Shown: positions 25,160-34,291 of the stretch, piece by piece | Layout of the letters: each line of letters opens with the position of its first letter | How positions within the stretch are numbered: the stretch's first letter is position 1 | From: Polaromonas sp. | Lineage (GTDB): Bacteria; Pseudomonadota; Gammaproteobacteria; Burkholderiales; Burkholderiaceae_C | Assembly (NCBI RefSeq): GCF_016185115.1 | Contig: NZ_JACPOF010000015.1 | Location: 434,001 to 498,000 of the forward strand | Reading direction: 5' to 3' | Length of the DNA stretch: 64,000 bases | Position numbers and translations under genes: made by a program | Notes under the pieces: model-generated | Databases searched by the model: none | What the model was told of the DNA's origin: nothing | What the model saw: the letters and a program-made list of their open reading frames with translations, nothing else

Positions 25160-26812
25160 GTGAGCGACTCCCTTTTGCCAACGAGGATTGAAACTGTCCT
25201 GATGGAGGACGGCACCGAAATCGCTTTGGCGGTTTACCTGCCATCTGTGAAGCCTGGTGAGGTGTTCCCCACCCTGCTAGCAGCATCTCCCTATCGCTTT
25301 GACAATAATCTCGCACCAGCGACGCCAATCTTCTTGTGGCGCGAAACCGGCCCCATTGAGTGGTATCTCACTGAGGGCTATGCCTTTGTGCACATGGACG
25401 TCCGCGGTACCGGAAGATCTAACGGCGAATATAGGTACATGGATGCTTCCGAGCAGCATGACCTCTACGAAGTTGTGGAGTGGATTGCTGAACAGTCTTG
25501 GTCGAACAAGAAGGTTGGAGGAATTGGGCAATCTTATTACGCGAGAATGCAATGGTTCATGGCGATTCAGGCTCCGCCCCATCTGGCATGTGTGGCACCG
25601 TACGACGGTAACGTCGATACCTATCGCTGCTCAGCCTACACAGGGGGAATTCCAGGTGATTTTCCTGGAACGACCTGGTTCAATGCAACTGTTCGCGCCA
25701 TCAACCAGTATCCAGCCTCCGGCCCCTCCAAGCTAATTGAATGGGACTATGCATTGGCCGTACGGCAACATCCGACGTATGACGAGTTTTGGGTTGAGCG
25801 CGCGGCCGCAGAGCGACTTCACGAGATTTCAGTTCCAGTATTTTCTATCGGTGTGTGGCGAAAAGTGGATCTGCATCTCAATGGAAACATCATCGGCTTC
25901 CAGAGGAGCGGGGGGCCGAAAAAGCTGTTGGTGTTTTCTTCCGCTAATGTCCAAGATGCTGTTCAAGATTACTCAAGCGTCGCGTTTCATAAACAATACC
26001 TTCTTCCGTTTTACGACCGTTATTTGAAAGGTCGTGAGACGGGTTACGAAGCTCAGCCGGCTGTGCGCTACTTTCCTGGCGGTAGCAAGGCGCTGCGTAC
26101 TGCACAAGCATGGCCTCCTGAAGACATCAGTCCGAAAGTTTTTTATCTTGCATCTGGGCCGACCGGGAGTGTTCAGTCTTTGAATGACGGACGCTTAGTG
26201 GAGGCTAAGGTGAGCGAAAGCGCTGGCAGCACTGACTTTCATTATCCCGATCCAGGTTGGCGTCTTGGCGTCGTAGGGCCTGGCCCTGACGGGAAGCCAG
26301 ATCCAGCAAGACGGGTTCTGACATTCACGACGGACATTTTGACGGACGACGTTGAAATTGCCGGGCCAATGAACCTAATTCTTTATGCGAGTTCTACGCA
26401 GCGTGACACGGATTTCATTGTGAAGGTCAGTGAGCAGTATGCGCCTGACGATAAGGGCACTGAAAACGGTCTGAACCCTGGCTACCAAGTGGTATCTAAA
26501 GGTTGGTTAAGAGCGTCTCATAGACAGTTGGATGTGAATCGCAGCACGCATTTGGCCCCCTACTATGTTCACACGTCGCCGACAGCAATAGAACCAGGTG
26601 AAGTCTATTGTTTTGAAATCGCCATCATGCCTTCGGCGCATGTATTCAAGAGTGGCAGTCGAATTAGGCTGGAAGTTGCCAACGGAGACTCCAGCGTTAC
26701 TGAGTATGTGTTTCCGCACGAATATTCACCGTGGAAAGTTGGCGTGGACACATTTTTCCACAGTAGCACTTATCCATCGCGTCTAGTCCTTCCACTCAGA
26801 CCCTCACCTTAA
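25160..26812 (+). CDS. CocE/NonD-family alpha/beta hydrolase (X-Pro dipeptidyl-peptidase-like esterase)
   Basis: A 550-residue hydrolase with an alpha/beta-hydrolase domain followed by a C-terminal jelly-roll domain. HMDVRGTGRSNGEY is the family hallmark. The nucleophile Ser lies in GIGQSYYARMQ, the acid is probably in STQRDTDFIVKV and the His in FFHSSTYPSRLVLPL. The usual final Gly of the nucleophile elbow is Ala. No signal peptide is seen, so it is cytosolic. GTG is the start, with AAAGGGG just upstream. The family includes cocaine esterase and antibiotic-ester hydrolases; here an ester or amide growth substrate is likely. Confidence 0.85.
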   Translation: MSDSLLPTRIETVLMEDGTEIALAVYLPSVKPGEVFPTLLAASPYRFDNNLAPATPIFLWRETGPIEWYLTEGYAFVHMDVRGTGRSNGEYRYMDASEQHDLYEVVEWIAEQSWSNKKVGGIGQSYYARMQWFMAIQAPPHLACVAPYDGNVDTYRCSAYTGGIPGDFPGTTWFNATVRAINQYPASGPSKLIEWDYALAVRQHPTYDEFWVERAAAERLHEISVPVFSIGVWRKVDLHLNGNIIGFQRSGGPKKLLVFSSANVQDAVQDYSSVAFHKQYLLPFYDRYLKGRETGYEAQPAVRYFPGGSKALRTAQAWPPEDISPKVFYLASGPTGSVQSLNDGRLVEAKVSESAGSTDFHYPDPGWRLGVVGPGPDGKPDPARRVLTFTTDILTDDVEIAGPMNLILYASSTQRDTDFIVKVSEQYAPDDKGTENGLNPGYQVVSKGWLRASHRQLDVNRSTHLAPYYVHTSPTAIEPGEVYCFEIAIMPSAHVFKSGSRIRLEVANGDSSVTEYVFPHEYSPWKVGVDTFFHSSTYPSRLVLPLRPSP

Positions 26813-26824
26813 GACAGGATTTAT

Positions 26825-27820
26825 ATGCTTTCTAGCTCTAAGATTTTGGTAGTGCTTGCCAGTCTTTGTTCTGGTTTGGCGATGGCGCAGCCGAGTTCCA
26901 ACTCAGGTGTGGACTCGTGGCCAACCCGGCCAGTAAAAATAGTCATAGGCCTGCCTCCTGGAAGTGGTAGTGATCTACTGGCGCGGGCTTTGGCCCAGGA
27001 ACTCGCTGATGTGTGGAAGCAGCCGGTGATAGTGGATAACAAACCGGGTGCAAACGGCATTCTCGCTGCCAATACAGTAGCGAAGTCTCCGCCAGATGGC
27101 CACACATTGTTTCTTGCTATTGATGGCAATTTGACTACTAATCCGTTCGTGTATAAGTCATTGCCTTATGACCCGATAAAAGACTTCTCTCCGGTGACTA
27201 TGCTGATCACTTTCAGCACGGTGCTTGTTGCCCATCCGACTTTCCCCGCACAGTCAGTTTCTGAAATGGTCGCAAAGGCAAAAGCTGCTCCAGGATCATT
27301 TTCCTATGCCTCTATTGGCAGCGGCAGCAACATGCACTTGTTGAGTGAGACGTTTGCTCAGAACGCTGGCATTAAGCTCCTGCATGTTCCGTACAAGGGC
27401 ATTCCGCAAATGTCTACCGCGCTGCTGACCGGCGAAGTCAATCTTGGATGGTTGGGCGCCTTCACGGCAAAGCCGTTGATTGCAGAAGGGCGGATCAAAG
27501 CTATCGCCATTAGTGGAAACAAAAGATCTTCAATGTTGCCTCAGGTACCGACTTTCGCTGAGAACGGGTATCCGAAAGTTGATATGACGGTGTGGTATGG
27601 GCTCCTGGCACCAGCCGGCACGCCAAAACAGGTTGTAGAGAAAATCCATGCATCAGTCAGTCGATTGATCGCACAGCCGGCATTTCGAGAAAAACACCTT
27701 ATTCCGAAAGGATACGAGCCAAGCGGGATGGGTCCAACCGAATTCTCCGACTACATCAAGAAAGAACTGCCATCACGCGCTGAGATGGTTCGTTTGGCAG
27801 GCGTGACCCAGCAAGAGTAG
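26825..27820 (+). CDS. Bug-family (TctC-like) periplasmic binding protein
   Basis: A 331-residue receptor with a signal peptide ending SGLAMAQ, then SWPTRPVKIVIG, PGSGSDLLARALAQEL, a PPDGHTLFLA block and VPYKGIPQMSTALLTGE. It starts 12 bases after the esterase gene and is followed 39 bases later by an NMT1-like receptor, so it appears to share a transcript with both. There is no TctA/B. Confidence 0.9.
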   Translation: MLSSSKILVVLASLCSGLAMAQPSSNSGVDSWPTRPVKIVIGLPPGSGSDLLARALAQELADVWKQPVIVDNKPGANGILAANTVAKSPPDGHTLFLAIDGNLTTNPFVYKSLPYDPIKDFSPVTMLITFSTVLVAHPTFPAQSVSEMVAKAKAAPGSFSYASIGSGSNMHLLSETFAQNAGIKLLHVPYKGIPQMSTALLTGEVNLGWLGAFTAKPLIAEGRIKAIAISGNKRSSMLPQVPTFAENGYPKVDMTVWYGLLAPAGTPKQVVEKIHASVSRLIAQPAFREKHLIPKGYEPSGMGPTEFSDYIKKELPSRAEMVRLAGVTQQE

Positions 27821-27859
27821 GACGTTAGCCTCATTAACTAAACACATCCGAGGATAAGT

Positions 27860-28825
27860 ATGACTAGAAATAAGTGGTTGGCTATTGTCTCAATTTCACT
27901 GTTGAGTTTCTGTGTGCCCCTCATAGCGTCTGCACAGGCGTTGAAGGTAGCAATCGTGTCTCGCACCGTGTTCTACGCTCCTCTCTGGATAGCAGCGGAA
28001 CGCGGATTCTTCAAGCAGGCAGGAATCGATGCAGAAATTGTGGTCTATGACAACGCTGAAAAGATCACCGAGGATCTGAAGAAGGGCGTTGTGCAGATCG
28101 CCATATCGACCCCAGAAGGTGTGATAACCGATGCTTATGCGAATGGTAGTCTACGGATCATCGCGGGCAATGCGGAGAAATTACCTCACTTCATCATCGC
28201 GAAGCCCGAAATAAGGACTCTAGCTCAGATCAAGGGTCGGACTATTGGTGTTTTGTCCACGCAGGAAGGCTCGTCTAATCTCATTCGGGAAATTCTTGCA
28301 AATGTAGGACTCACGCCCAAAGACTACGTGATTGAGCAGGTGGGAGGGGCGCCCACACGCTGGAAGCTTCTAAAGGAAGGCAAGATTGACGTAGGCCTGC
28401 AGCCTTTTCCGTTGAGTTACGAAGCAGACGCAGCCGGGTTTTCGAATTTGGGAGCTATTGCTTCGTTGATTCCCGACTATCAATTCACCAGTGTGAATGT
28501 TGATGATCTCTGGGCCAAGCGAAATCAAAGTGTGGTGATCAACTTTCTGAAGGCTTTGAAGTTAGGCCAAGAGGACATCGCCAAAAACCCCGCGTTCGCG
28601 ATTGCTGTGTCTTCGAAGCAGCTTCAAACCTCTGCGGCGCTTGCAGAGCGCGCGTTGAATGAAACTGCCAGACTAAAGATACTGTCCGGTGACCTATCCG
28701 TATCGCGCCCTGGATTGGGAAAGGTGTTTGAGACGCTTGTCGCTGCGAATCTGGTACCCAAAAATCGTGCTTTCGAATTCCAGAAAATTGTGGATGAAAG
28801 CTACTTGGCGGCGGCAAGCCGCTGA
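27860..28825 (+). CDS. NMT1/THI5-like substrate-binding protein (exported)
   Basis: A 321-residue type II binding-fold protein. The signal peptide (LLSFCVPLIASAQA) precedes LKVAIVSRTVFYAPLWIAAERGFFKQAGI. It is a clear paralogue of the proteins at 33277 and 36425, sharing a STQEGSS/RTEGSF-type block and GGAPTRWKLLKEGKIDVGLQPFPL, but only this one has an export signal. No ABC permease is adjacent. It is paired with the Bug gene upstream. Confidence 0.83.
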   Translation: MTRNKWLAIVSISLLSFCVPLIASAQALKVAIVSRTVFYAPLWIAAERGFFKQAGIDAEIVVYDNAEKITEDLKKGVVQIAISTPEGVITDAYANGSLRIIAGNAEKLPHFIIAKPEIRTLAQIKGRTIGVLSTQEGSSNLIREILANVGLTPKDYVIEQVGGAPTRWKLLKEGKIDVGLQPFPLSYEADAAGFSNLGAIASLIPDYQFTSVNVDDLWAKRNQSVVINFLKALKLGQEDIAKNPAFAIAVSSKQLQTSAALAERALNETARLKILSGDLSVSRPGLGKVFETLVAANLVPKNRAFEFQKIVDESYLAAASR

Positions 28826-28965
28826 GTTGCCAGCCGCGAGCCCATCGGAGTATTTATCTAGTCTATACAGCAAATTCGTTTGGTCGCATTGCTGACATAC
28901 GTGTCCAGTCACGACAATGCCAAGAGAACTTTATTGTTCTTCGATCAAGAATATGTAGGAGACAA

Positions 28966-30039
28966 ATGGACTCGCGTCATCAATCCTTTCCCCTGCGCTC
29001 CACCTTTGGCTTTTGCGCAGGTTTCAATGCGCTAAACATTGCTGTCGCTCTCATCTGGGGAGCCATCTCTGGGCTAGCCAATGCGGGCACGCTCGGTGGT
29101 CCAATGCGCTTACAAGATGAAGGCATGTTTTTCGTAAACGGTGCTTTAAAGGATACCAACACTCTTGCGCTCATTCCGGGAACTCCTCCTAAACCTGGCC
29201 AGATTGTGGTTGGTCAGATGTATGTTCATTACCGAGTGCCGCAGGTTCAGAAGTCCAAGGCTCGCAAGCTTCCGATAGTTTTTGTCCATGGCGGTGGTCT
29301 CACTGGTATGACCTACGAGACTACCCCAGATGGAAGGGAAGGTTGGGCGACCTATTTCACGCGTCAGGGTTATACGACATACGTTGTGGACTTTCCTGGT
29401 CGTGGTCGCGCTGGGTTTGATGCGACGAGAGTTGATCCTGCCAAGGTGACGCAAGTTACACAAGAAAATGCTTGGCAGATATTCCGCTTTGGCCCTTCTT
29501 ATGGTCAGGTCAATTCAGGGCTGCAGTTCCCTGTGGATGCAGTTGCGGCTTTGGGCGCGCAAAACGTCCCGCTCGCGGAGACAACTCTGGAAGGGGGTGC
29601 GTTGACAAATACTCCCAACGCACTGGTAGCTCTGTTGGACCGTATTGGACCAGCAATCTTCTTTGTGCACTCGCAATCCGGCCCGATGGTAGATGCGCTT
29701 GTTGGTAAACGACCTGATCTGGTCAAGGCAGTTGTCAATGTAGAAGGAAGTCAGGCCGTAGCCCCAACCGATGCGCAGATCGAGGCATACAAAAATGTGC
29801 CGGCACTCGAGTTGTTTGGCGACTTTGTTCAGCAAGATGTAAACGGATTCGCTGGCAAGCCGCGTTACGACGCAAGGAAGATGGTCGTGAACCGCATTAA
29901 CTCTGCCGGAGGAAAAGCCCAGATTGTTCAGTTGCCTGAAGTCGGCATATCAGGGAATTCGCACATGATGATGCAGGATAAGAACAACCTCAAAGTTGCC
30001 GACTTTATTGGGGCTTGGATTTTGAAGAATGTCAGGTAG
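28966..30039 (+). CDS. Exported alpha/beta hydrolase (esterase-like)
   Basis: A 357-residue hydrolase with a long N-terminal hydrophobic signal (NIAVALIWGAISGLANA). The oxyanion loop is FVHGGGLTG, the nucleophile elbow VHSQSGP and the catalytic His is probably in SGNSHMMMQDKNN. The elbow G-x-S-x-G has His in the first position, a known esterase variation. AGGAGACA precedes the ATG. It is probably periplasmic, cleaving an ester before uptake by the neighbouring binding proteins; this is inference from position. Confidence 0.82.
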   Translation: MDSRHQSFPLRSTFGFCAGFNALNIAVALIWGAISGLANAGTLGGPMRLQDEGMFFVNGALKDTNTLALIPGTPPKPGQIVVGQMYVHYRVPQVQKSKARKLPIVFVHGGGLTGMTYETTPDGREGWATYFTRQGYTTYVVDFPGRGRAGFDATRVDPAKVTQVTQENAWQIFRFGPSYGQVNSGLQFPVDAVAALGAQNVPLAETTLEGGALTNTPNALVALLDRIGPAIFFVHSQSGPMVDALVGKRPDLVKAVVNVEGSQAVAPTDAQIEAYKNVPALELFGDFVQQDVNGFAGKPRYDARKMVVNRINSAGGKAQIVQLPEVGISGNSHMMMQDKNNLKVADFIGAWILKNVR

Positions 30040-30111
30040 TCCTTGCACTAATGGGTGTGTGCATGGCTACGGAAATGCGATTGCAGAATAATTTTTGATC
30101 CGGAGACATAA

Positions 30112-31101
30112 ATGAAATTTCGAATACTGAGTACACACTGCTTACTGGCTGTTGCATATGCAGGCTTCACTTTTGCAGCATCGCCAGTTGCTGCGCAGGA
30201 TACATTCCCCACCAAACCTGTTCGGTTGATAGTTCCGTTCACGCCAGGTGGAAGCAATGACGTGATCGCGCGTGTATTGGCTCAGAAGCTGGGTGACATG
30301 TGGCGTCAGCCGGTCATCGTTGACAACAAGACAGGGGCAGCCGGAAATATCGGCTCCGACTTTGTCGCAAAAGCGCAGCCCGATGGTTACAACCTGCTGA
30401 TCACTAACAACAATACCATGTCTATCAATCCGGCGTTGTTGGCTAACATGCCCTTTGATGCCGCGAATGACTTTGCACAAGTCACGCAACTCGGTATCGT
30501 GCCGGTGGTCCTTGTTGTTAACTCCAATGTAAAAGCTGAAAATGTAAAGAGCCTGATTGCTTTGGCGAAAGTTCGACCTGGCGCTCTGACCTATGCCTCC
30601 AGTGGATCCGGAAGTCCACAGCATCTATCTGCAGAAATGTTCAAGTCTATGACGGGGACGAGGATTGTTCACATACCGTACAAGGGTGCGGCTCCAGCAA
30701 TCACGGACATGCTTGGAGGGCAGATTGACATGCAATTTGGCGCCATTAATTCTTTGCTCCCTCACATCAAGACAGGTCGCTTGAGGGCACTTGCGGTGGG
30801 TGGAACAAAAAGAGCAGCCTTGCTTCCCGAAATACCGACGATGGCTGAGGCTGGAGTAGCCGGCTATGACAGTGAGATCTGGTTAGGCCTTGCAGCACCC
30901 GCCAAGACTCCACGAGCGGTGATCCAAAAAATCAATGCTGATGTCCTCAAGGTACTGGCAATGCCTGACGTAAAGGCCAATCTCTCCGAGCAGGGCATAA
31001 CCACCAAAGGTAGCACGCCGGAGCAAATGAAGGAACTGGTTGCAAGCGACTATCAGCGTTGGGCAAAGATTATCAAAGGTGCCGGCATTCGCGCCGACTA
31101 G
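30112..31101 (+). CDS. Bug-family (TctC-like) periplasmic binding protein
   Basis: A 329-residue receptor. The signal peptide ends FAASPVAAQ before TFPTKPVRLIVPFTPGGSNDVIA. AQPDGYNLLIT, SGSPQHLSAEMFKSMTG and VPYKGAAPAITDMLGGQ are family blocks. It is preceded by GGAGACATAA and follows the exported hydrolase by 72 bases, so the pair may be co-transcribed. Confidence 0.9.
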   Translation: MKFRILSTHCLLAVAYAGFTFAASPVAAQDTFPTKPVRLIVPFTPGGSNDVIARVLAQKLGDMWRQPVIVDNKTGAAGNIGSDFVAKAQPDGYNLLITNNNTMSINPALLANMPFDAANDFAQVTQLGIVPVVLVVNSNVKAENVKSLIALAKVRPGALTYASSGSGSPQHLSAEMFKSMTGTRIVHIPYKGAAPAITDMLGGQIDMQFGAINSLLPHIKTGRLRALAVGGTKRAALLPEIPTMAEAGVAGYDSEIWLGLAAPAKTPRAVIQKINADVLKVLAMPDVKANLSEQGITTKGSTPEQMKELVASDYQRWAKIIKGAGIRAD

Positions 31102-31310
31102 TTGACTGAACCAAATTTTCCAGATCTAAATTGATGGTGAAGCAGGTGAGTCGCCTGCTCTGATCAAAGGCCATCGGGACGGTTGCAAACTTAATGAGCC
31201 GGAATTCAACTCTTGAGCAGCGCACTGATTCGACATGTTCCGGCACCGATGGTCGCCCTACTGCGAGGCTCCCATTTTATGAATAGACGGGATGTCTAGT
31301 GGCGATGCAC

Positions 31311-31335
31311 TGTGCAACGGAAAAAAGGTTGCACA
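31311..31335. repeat. Inverted repeat in the 346-base gap before a Bug gene
   Basis: TGTGCAAC, 9 bases, GTTGCACA is a perfect 8-bp dyad, 113 bases upstream of the Bug ATG at 31448. The gap 31102-31447 also holds an AGCAGG/CCTGCT hairpin at 31141-31159 without a T-run. No gene is seen in it. The dyad may be an operator for the downstream receptor-aldolase module. Confidence 0.45.
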
Positions 31336-31447
31336 CTTTCTGTTTGCTTAGGTCTTAGATACCAAACCTGAGGGCGCGCCTGAACATTGCTAAAAGCTGT
31401 TCTGGGAAGTTTTCACTCAGGGATCCAAAAAAAAGTGGAGACAAAAA

Positions 31448-32461
31448 ATGACGAAATCCAAAGCTAGCCATACAGCTAAATCCACGATATTCAGTGGAAA
31501 GCTCAAAGGAATGCTGACTAGCTGGACCTGGTGCGCTGCTGTTGCACTTATGCCAGCAATGGCGTCTGCCTTTCCAGAAAAGCCCGTGAGAATCGTTGTG
31601 CCTTCGGGCGCGGGAGGGCCTACCGACATGCTGGCCAGGCTGGTAGCTGAGCGACTGGGCCGTGTGTGGAAAAGCGGAGTAATCATCGAGAACAAACCAG
31701 GTGCGGCGCAGATGATCGGAACCGACTACGTGGCAAAAGCCAGTCCGGATGGCTATACCCTGTTGCTGACTTCCGACGGGTCTATAACCATCAATCCCGG
31801 TCTCTATCCGAAGATGCCATATGACCCCATCAAGGACCTGGCTCCGATCTCCAAGCTCGCGACTGTACCTTTGGTGATGGTTGTTCATCCCTCCGTCGCA
31901 GCGAAATCCGTGCCGGAATTCGTGACTCTCGCAAAAAGCACACCGGGCACCATTAACTTTGGATCTGGGGGGAGTATCTCGAGAATTGGAGCTGAGCTCT
32001 TTCGTTCGATGACAGAAATTCAGCTTGTACATGTGCCTTATAAAGGAAGTGGCCCACTTGTTATCGGGTTGCTTGGCAATGAGGTTCAGATGGCCTTTGA
32101 TGGAGCGTCCTCCTCATTACCGCAAATCAAAGCTGGAAAACTGCGCGCTTTGGCCATTTCTAGTAAAGAGCGCCTGTTAACGCTTCCCGATGTTCCAACT
32201 GTGGCTGAAGCTGGAGTGCCGGGGTACGAGTCTGGTGCGTGGCTTGGGCTGTTTGCTCCTGCCGGGACTCCAAAAGATGTTCTTGCAAAAATCAACGAAG
32301 ACTTTGGTCAAGTTATGCGGTCTCCCGATCTCCAAAAGAGAATTGCTGATCTGGGTATGACTTCGACCGCCACATCGCAAGAAGCTTTTGCATCGCAGAT
32401 CAAAACTGACACGGCTAAGTGGACGCAATTGATTAAAAAGACGGGTATGCAAGCGGATTAA
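31448..32461 (+). CDS. Bug-family (TctC-like) periplasmic binding protein
   Basis: A 337-residue receptor with a long basic n-region and a hydrophobic core ending MPAMASA, then FPEKPVRIVVPSGAGGPTDMLARL. ASPDGYTLLLT and VPYKGSGPLVIGLLGNEVQMAFDG follow. The ATG has GGAGACAAAAA upstream. It leads a module with class II aldolase and an NMT1-like protein (32517-34245). Confidence 0.9.
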   Translation: MTKSKASHTAKSTIFSGKLKGMLTSWTWCAAVALMPAMASAFPEKPVRIVVPSGAGGPTDMLARLVAERLGRVWKSGVIIENKPGAAQMIGTDYVAKASPDGYTLLLTSDGSITINPGLYPKMPYDPIKDLAPISKLATVPLVMVVHPSVAAKSVPEFVTLAKSTPGTINFGSGGSISRIGAELFRSMTEIQLVHVPYKGSGPLVIGLLGNEVQMAFDGASSSLPQIKAGKLRALAISSKERLLTLPDVPTVAEAGVPGYESGAWLGLFAPAGTPKDVLAKINEDFGQVMRSPDLQKRIADLGMTSTATSQEAFASQIKTDTAKWTQLIKKTGMQAD

Positions 32462-32516
32462 ATGCGCCTACCTGAGCACTGGGGTTTAGATAGGCAATTA
32501 TTTGAAATGGAAAAAG

Positions 32517-33272
32517 ATGACATCGGCAAACGTGTATCAAATTAAGCGGGATGAGACCTCTGCGGCCGAATGGCAAGCACGCATCGATCTGGCTGCAACC
32601 CACAGGCTATCCGTGCACTACGGGTGGGGAAATTTAATCTATAACCACATAGCGCTTCGCGTTCCCGATCAGCCGGAATACTTTCTCATAAAGCCGCATG
32701 ACCTGATGTTTGAGGAGGTTACGGCATCAAATTTGTTGAAACTGCGCATGGATGGACAGCCTGTGGGTTGGGAATCGAACGTGAATGCGGCCGGTTTTAC
32801 GATTCACACTTCGATGCTCAATGCTAGGCCCGACCTGGCATGTACTCTGCATGTACACACCAAAGTCGGGATGGCCATGTCTGCACATGGGGGTGGCCTC
32901 TTGCCAATGACTCAAGGGTCCATGCGCTTCTATAACCGTATCTCGTACCATGATTACGAGGGTATCTCTACAGATATCGACGAAGCGAAGCGGCTGGCTG
33001 TTGATCTTGGACCGAAGAATAAAGCCATGATCTTGAGAAATCATGGGCTTGTCACTGCCGGGACAAGTTGCAGTGAGGCGCTGTCCTTAATGCGATATCT
33101 GATCGCCTCCTGTGAGACGCAGCTGATGCTGGAGGCCACAGGCTGCAAAATCATTATTCCAAGCCCCGAGATTTGTGAGCATGCTGCAAGGCAATGGGAG
33201 CTTCAGGGAGGGGAAGACTGGGATGCCTATATCCGCACTGCTGACCGGATTGACCAATCCTATCGAGATTGA
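32517..33272 (+). CDS. Class II aldolase/adducin-family protein
   Basis: A 251-residue cytosolic zinc-type aldolase or decarboxylase of the fuculose-aldolase fold. YGWGNLIYNHIALRVP, metal-binding HVHTKVGMAMSAHGGGLLPMTQ and ILRNHGLVTAG carry the expected His residues. The usual acidic residue after the first HxH is not obvious by eye. ATG 32517 (after GGAAAAAG) is chosen over TTG 32502. It lies 4 bases before the NMT1-like gene. The substrate could be a hydroxy-oxo acid or a hydroxy-aromatic acid for decarboxylation. Confidence 0.82.
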   Translation: MTSANVYQIKRDETSAAEWQARIDLAATHRLSVHYGWGNLIYNHIALRVPDQPEYFLIKPHDLMFEEVTASNLLKLRMDGQPVGWESNVNAAGFTIHTSMLNARPDLACTLHVHTKVGMAMSAHGGGLLPMTQGSMRFYNRISYHDYEGISTDIDEAKRLAVDLGPKNKAMILRNHGLVTAGTSCSEALSLMRYLIASCETQLMLEATGCKIIIPSPEICEHAARQWELQGGEDWDAYIRTADRIDQSYRD

Positions 33273-33276
33273 ATGT

Positions 33277-34245
33277 ATGGAAGGGATTTCTCAAGCCGAT
33301 GGCATGCCAAAGATTCGCGTAGGCATCGTGTCCAAGACGTACTACTACACACCGCTGTGGATCGCCCAGGATTGTCATTTTTTCAAGGATGAAGGCATAC
33401 AGGTCGAGATCGAACTGCTTGGGAATCAAAATCCGGCCGAGCTTCTTTACCGACACGAAATACAACTTGCTATTGCGCCGCCAGACAGCGTCTTACAGGA
33501 CGTGGATAAAGGCGGAAGACTTCGATTGCTTGCAGGGAATTCCGATAGGTTGAGTCATTGCCTGATAACGCAGCCGGAAATTACTACGGTAGAGCAGCTC
33601 AAAGGAAAGCGATTCGGCATTCTTTCTCGCACCGAGGGAAGCTTCTTTCATTTTCGGGCATTGGCGAAAGCGCACGGGCTTGTTTATCCTGGCGACTATG
33701 AGCTGGTCGAAACAGGCGGTGCACCTGTCAGGCACCAGATGCTGCTTGACCGGAAGATTGACGCGGGTCTGCAGTCATTCCCGTGGGTCTATGTTGCTGA
33801 GAAGTTGAGCTTCAACAATATTGCCGATATCTCAGACTACTTGCCGCAGTGGCAATTTAATACCTTGAATGCTCACCTCGATTGGGTGGAAGAAAATCGG
33901 GAACTGGTTACCCGTTTTCTCAGGGCGATGATTCGAGCGACCAACTGGTTCTATGAAAATCGTGAGGGTGCAGCTGAAGTAGCGGCACGGAATCTTGGAA
34001 TCAATATTACGGACAGTCAGGCCGGCTGGGATTATTTCGCAAAAACCGAGTGCATAACGCCTGACATGAGCTTGAGTCTAGAAGGTCTGTCACATGTATA
34101 TGCAGCTCTTATCGATGCGAACTTAATCAAACACCCCAATGCGCTGGTGAATAGGGCCTATGACGCGACAAGCATTCTTGACGAAGTGCTACGGCAGATC
34201 CGTTGGGAATCGGGCTTCAAAGGCTCCCTTGAGAAGGTACAGTGA
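33277..34245 (+). CDS. NMT1/THI5-like protein lacking a signal peptide
   Basis: A 323-residue binding-fold protein starting MEGISQADGMPKIRVGIVSKTYYYTPLWIAQDCHFF. No hydrophobic leader is seen from either ATG 33277 or 33301, so it should stay in the cytosol. The track start 33175 would overlap the aldolase by 98 bases and is unlikely. It resembles 27860 and 36425. Because 4,5-dihydroxyphthalate decarboxylase shares this fold, a cytosolic enzyme role is a serious alternative to a binding protein. Its pairing with an aldolase supports this weakly. Confidence 0.75.
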   Translation: MEGISQADGMPKIRVGIVSKTYYYTPLWIAQDCHFFKDEGIQVEIELLGNQNPAELLYRHEIQLAIAPPDSVLQDVDKGGRLRLLAGNSDRLSHCLITQPEITTVEQLKGKRFGILSRTEGSFFHFRALAKAHGLVYPGDYELVETGGAPVRHQMLLDRKIDAGLQSFPWVYVAEKLSFNNIADISDYLPQWQFNTLNAHLDWVEENRELVTRFLRAMIRATNWFYENREGAAEVAARNLGINITDSQAGWDYFAKTECITPDMSLSLEGLSHVYAALIDANLIKHPNALVNRAYDATSILDEVLRQIRWESGFKGSLEKVQ

Positions 34246-34291
34246 ACTCACCGGCAGATGCACCGTTCCTTTTATGAAAGAGCGAAGCTAA

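Noticed and set aside
31141-31159. AGCAGG/CCTGCT hairpin as an intrinsic terminator after the Bug gene at 30112
   Set aside because: The stem is short and no T-run follows; left as a possible structure only.
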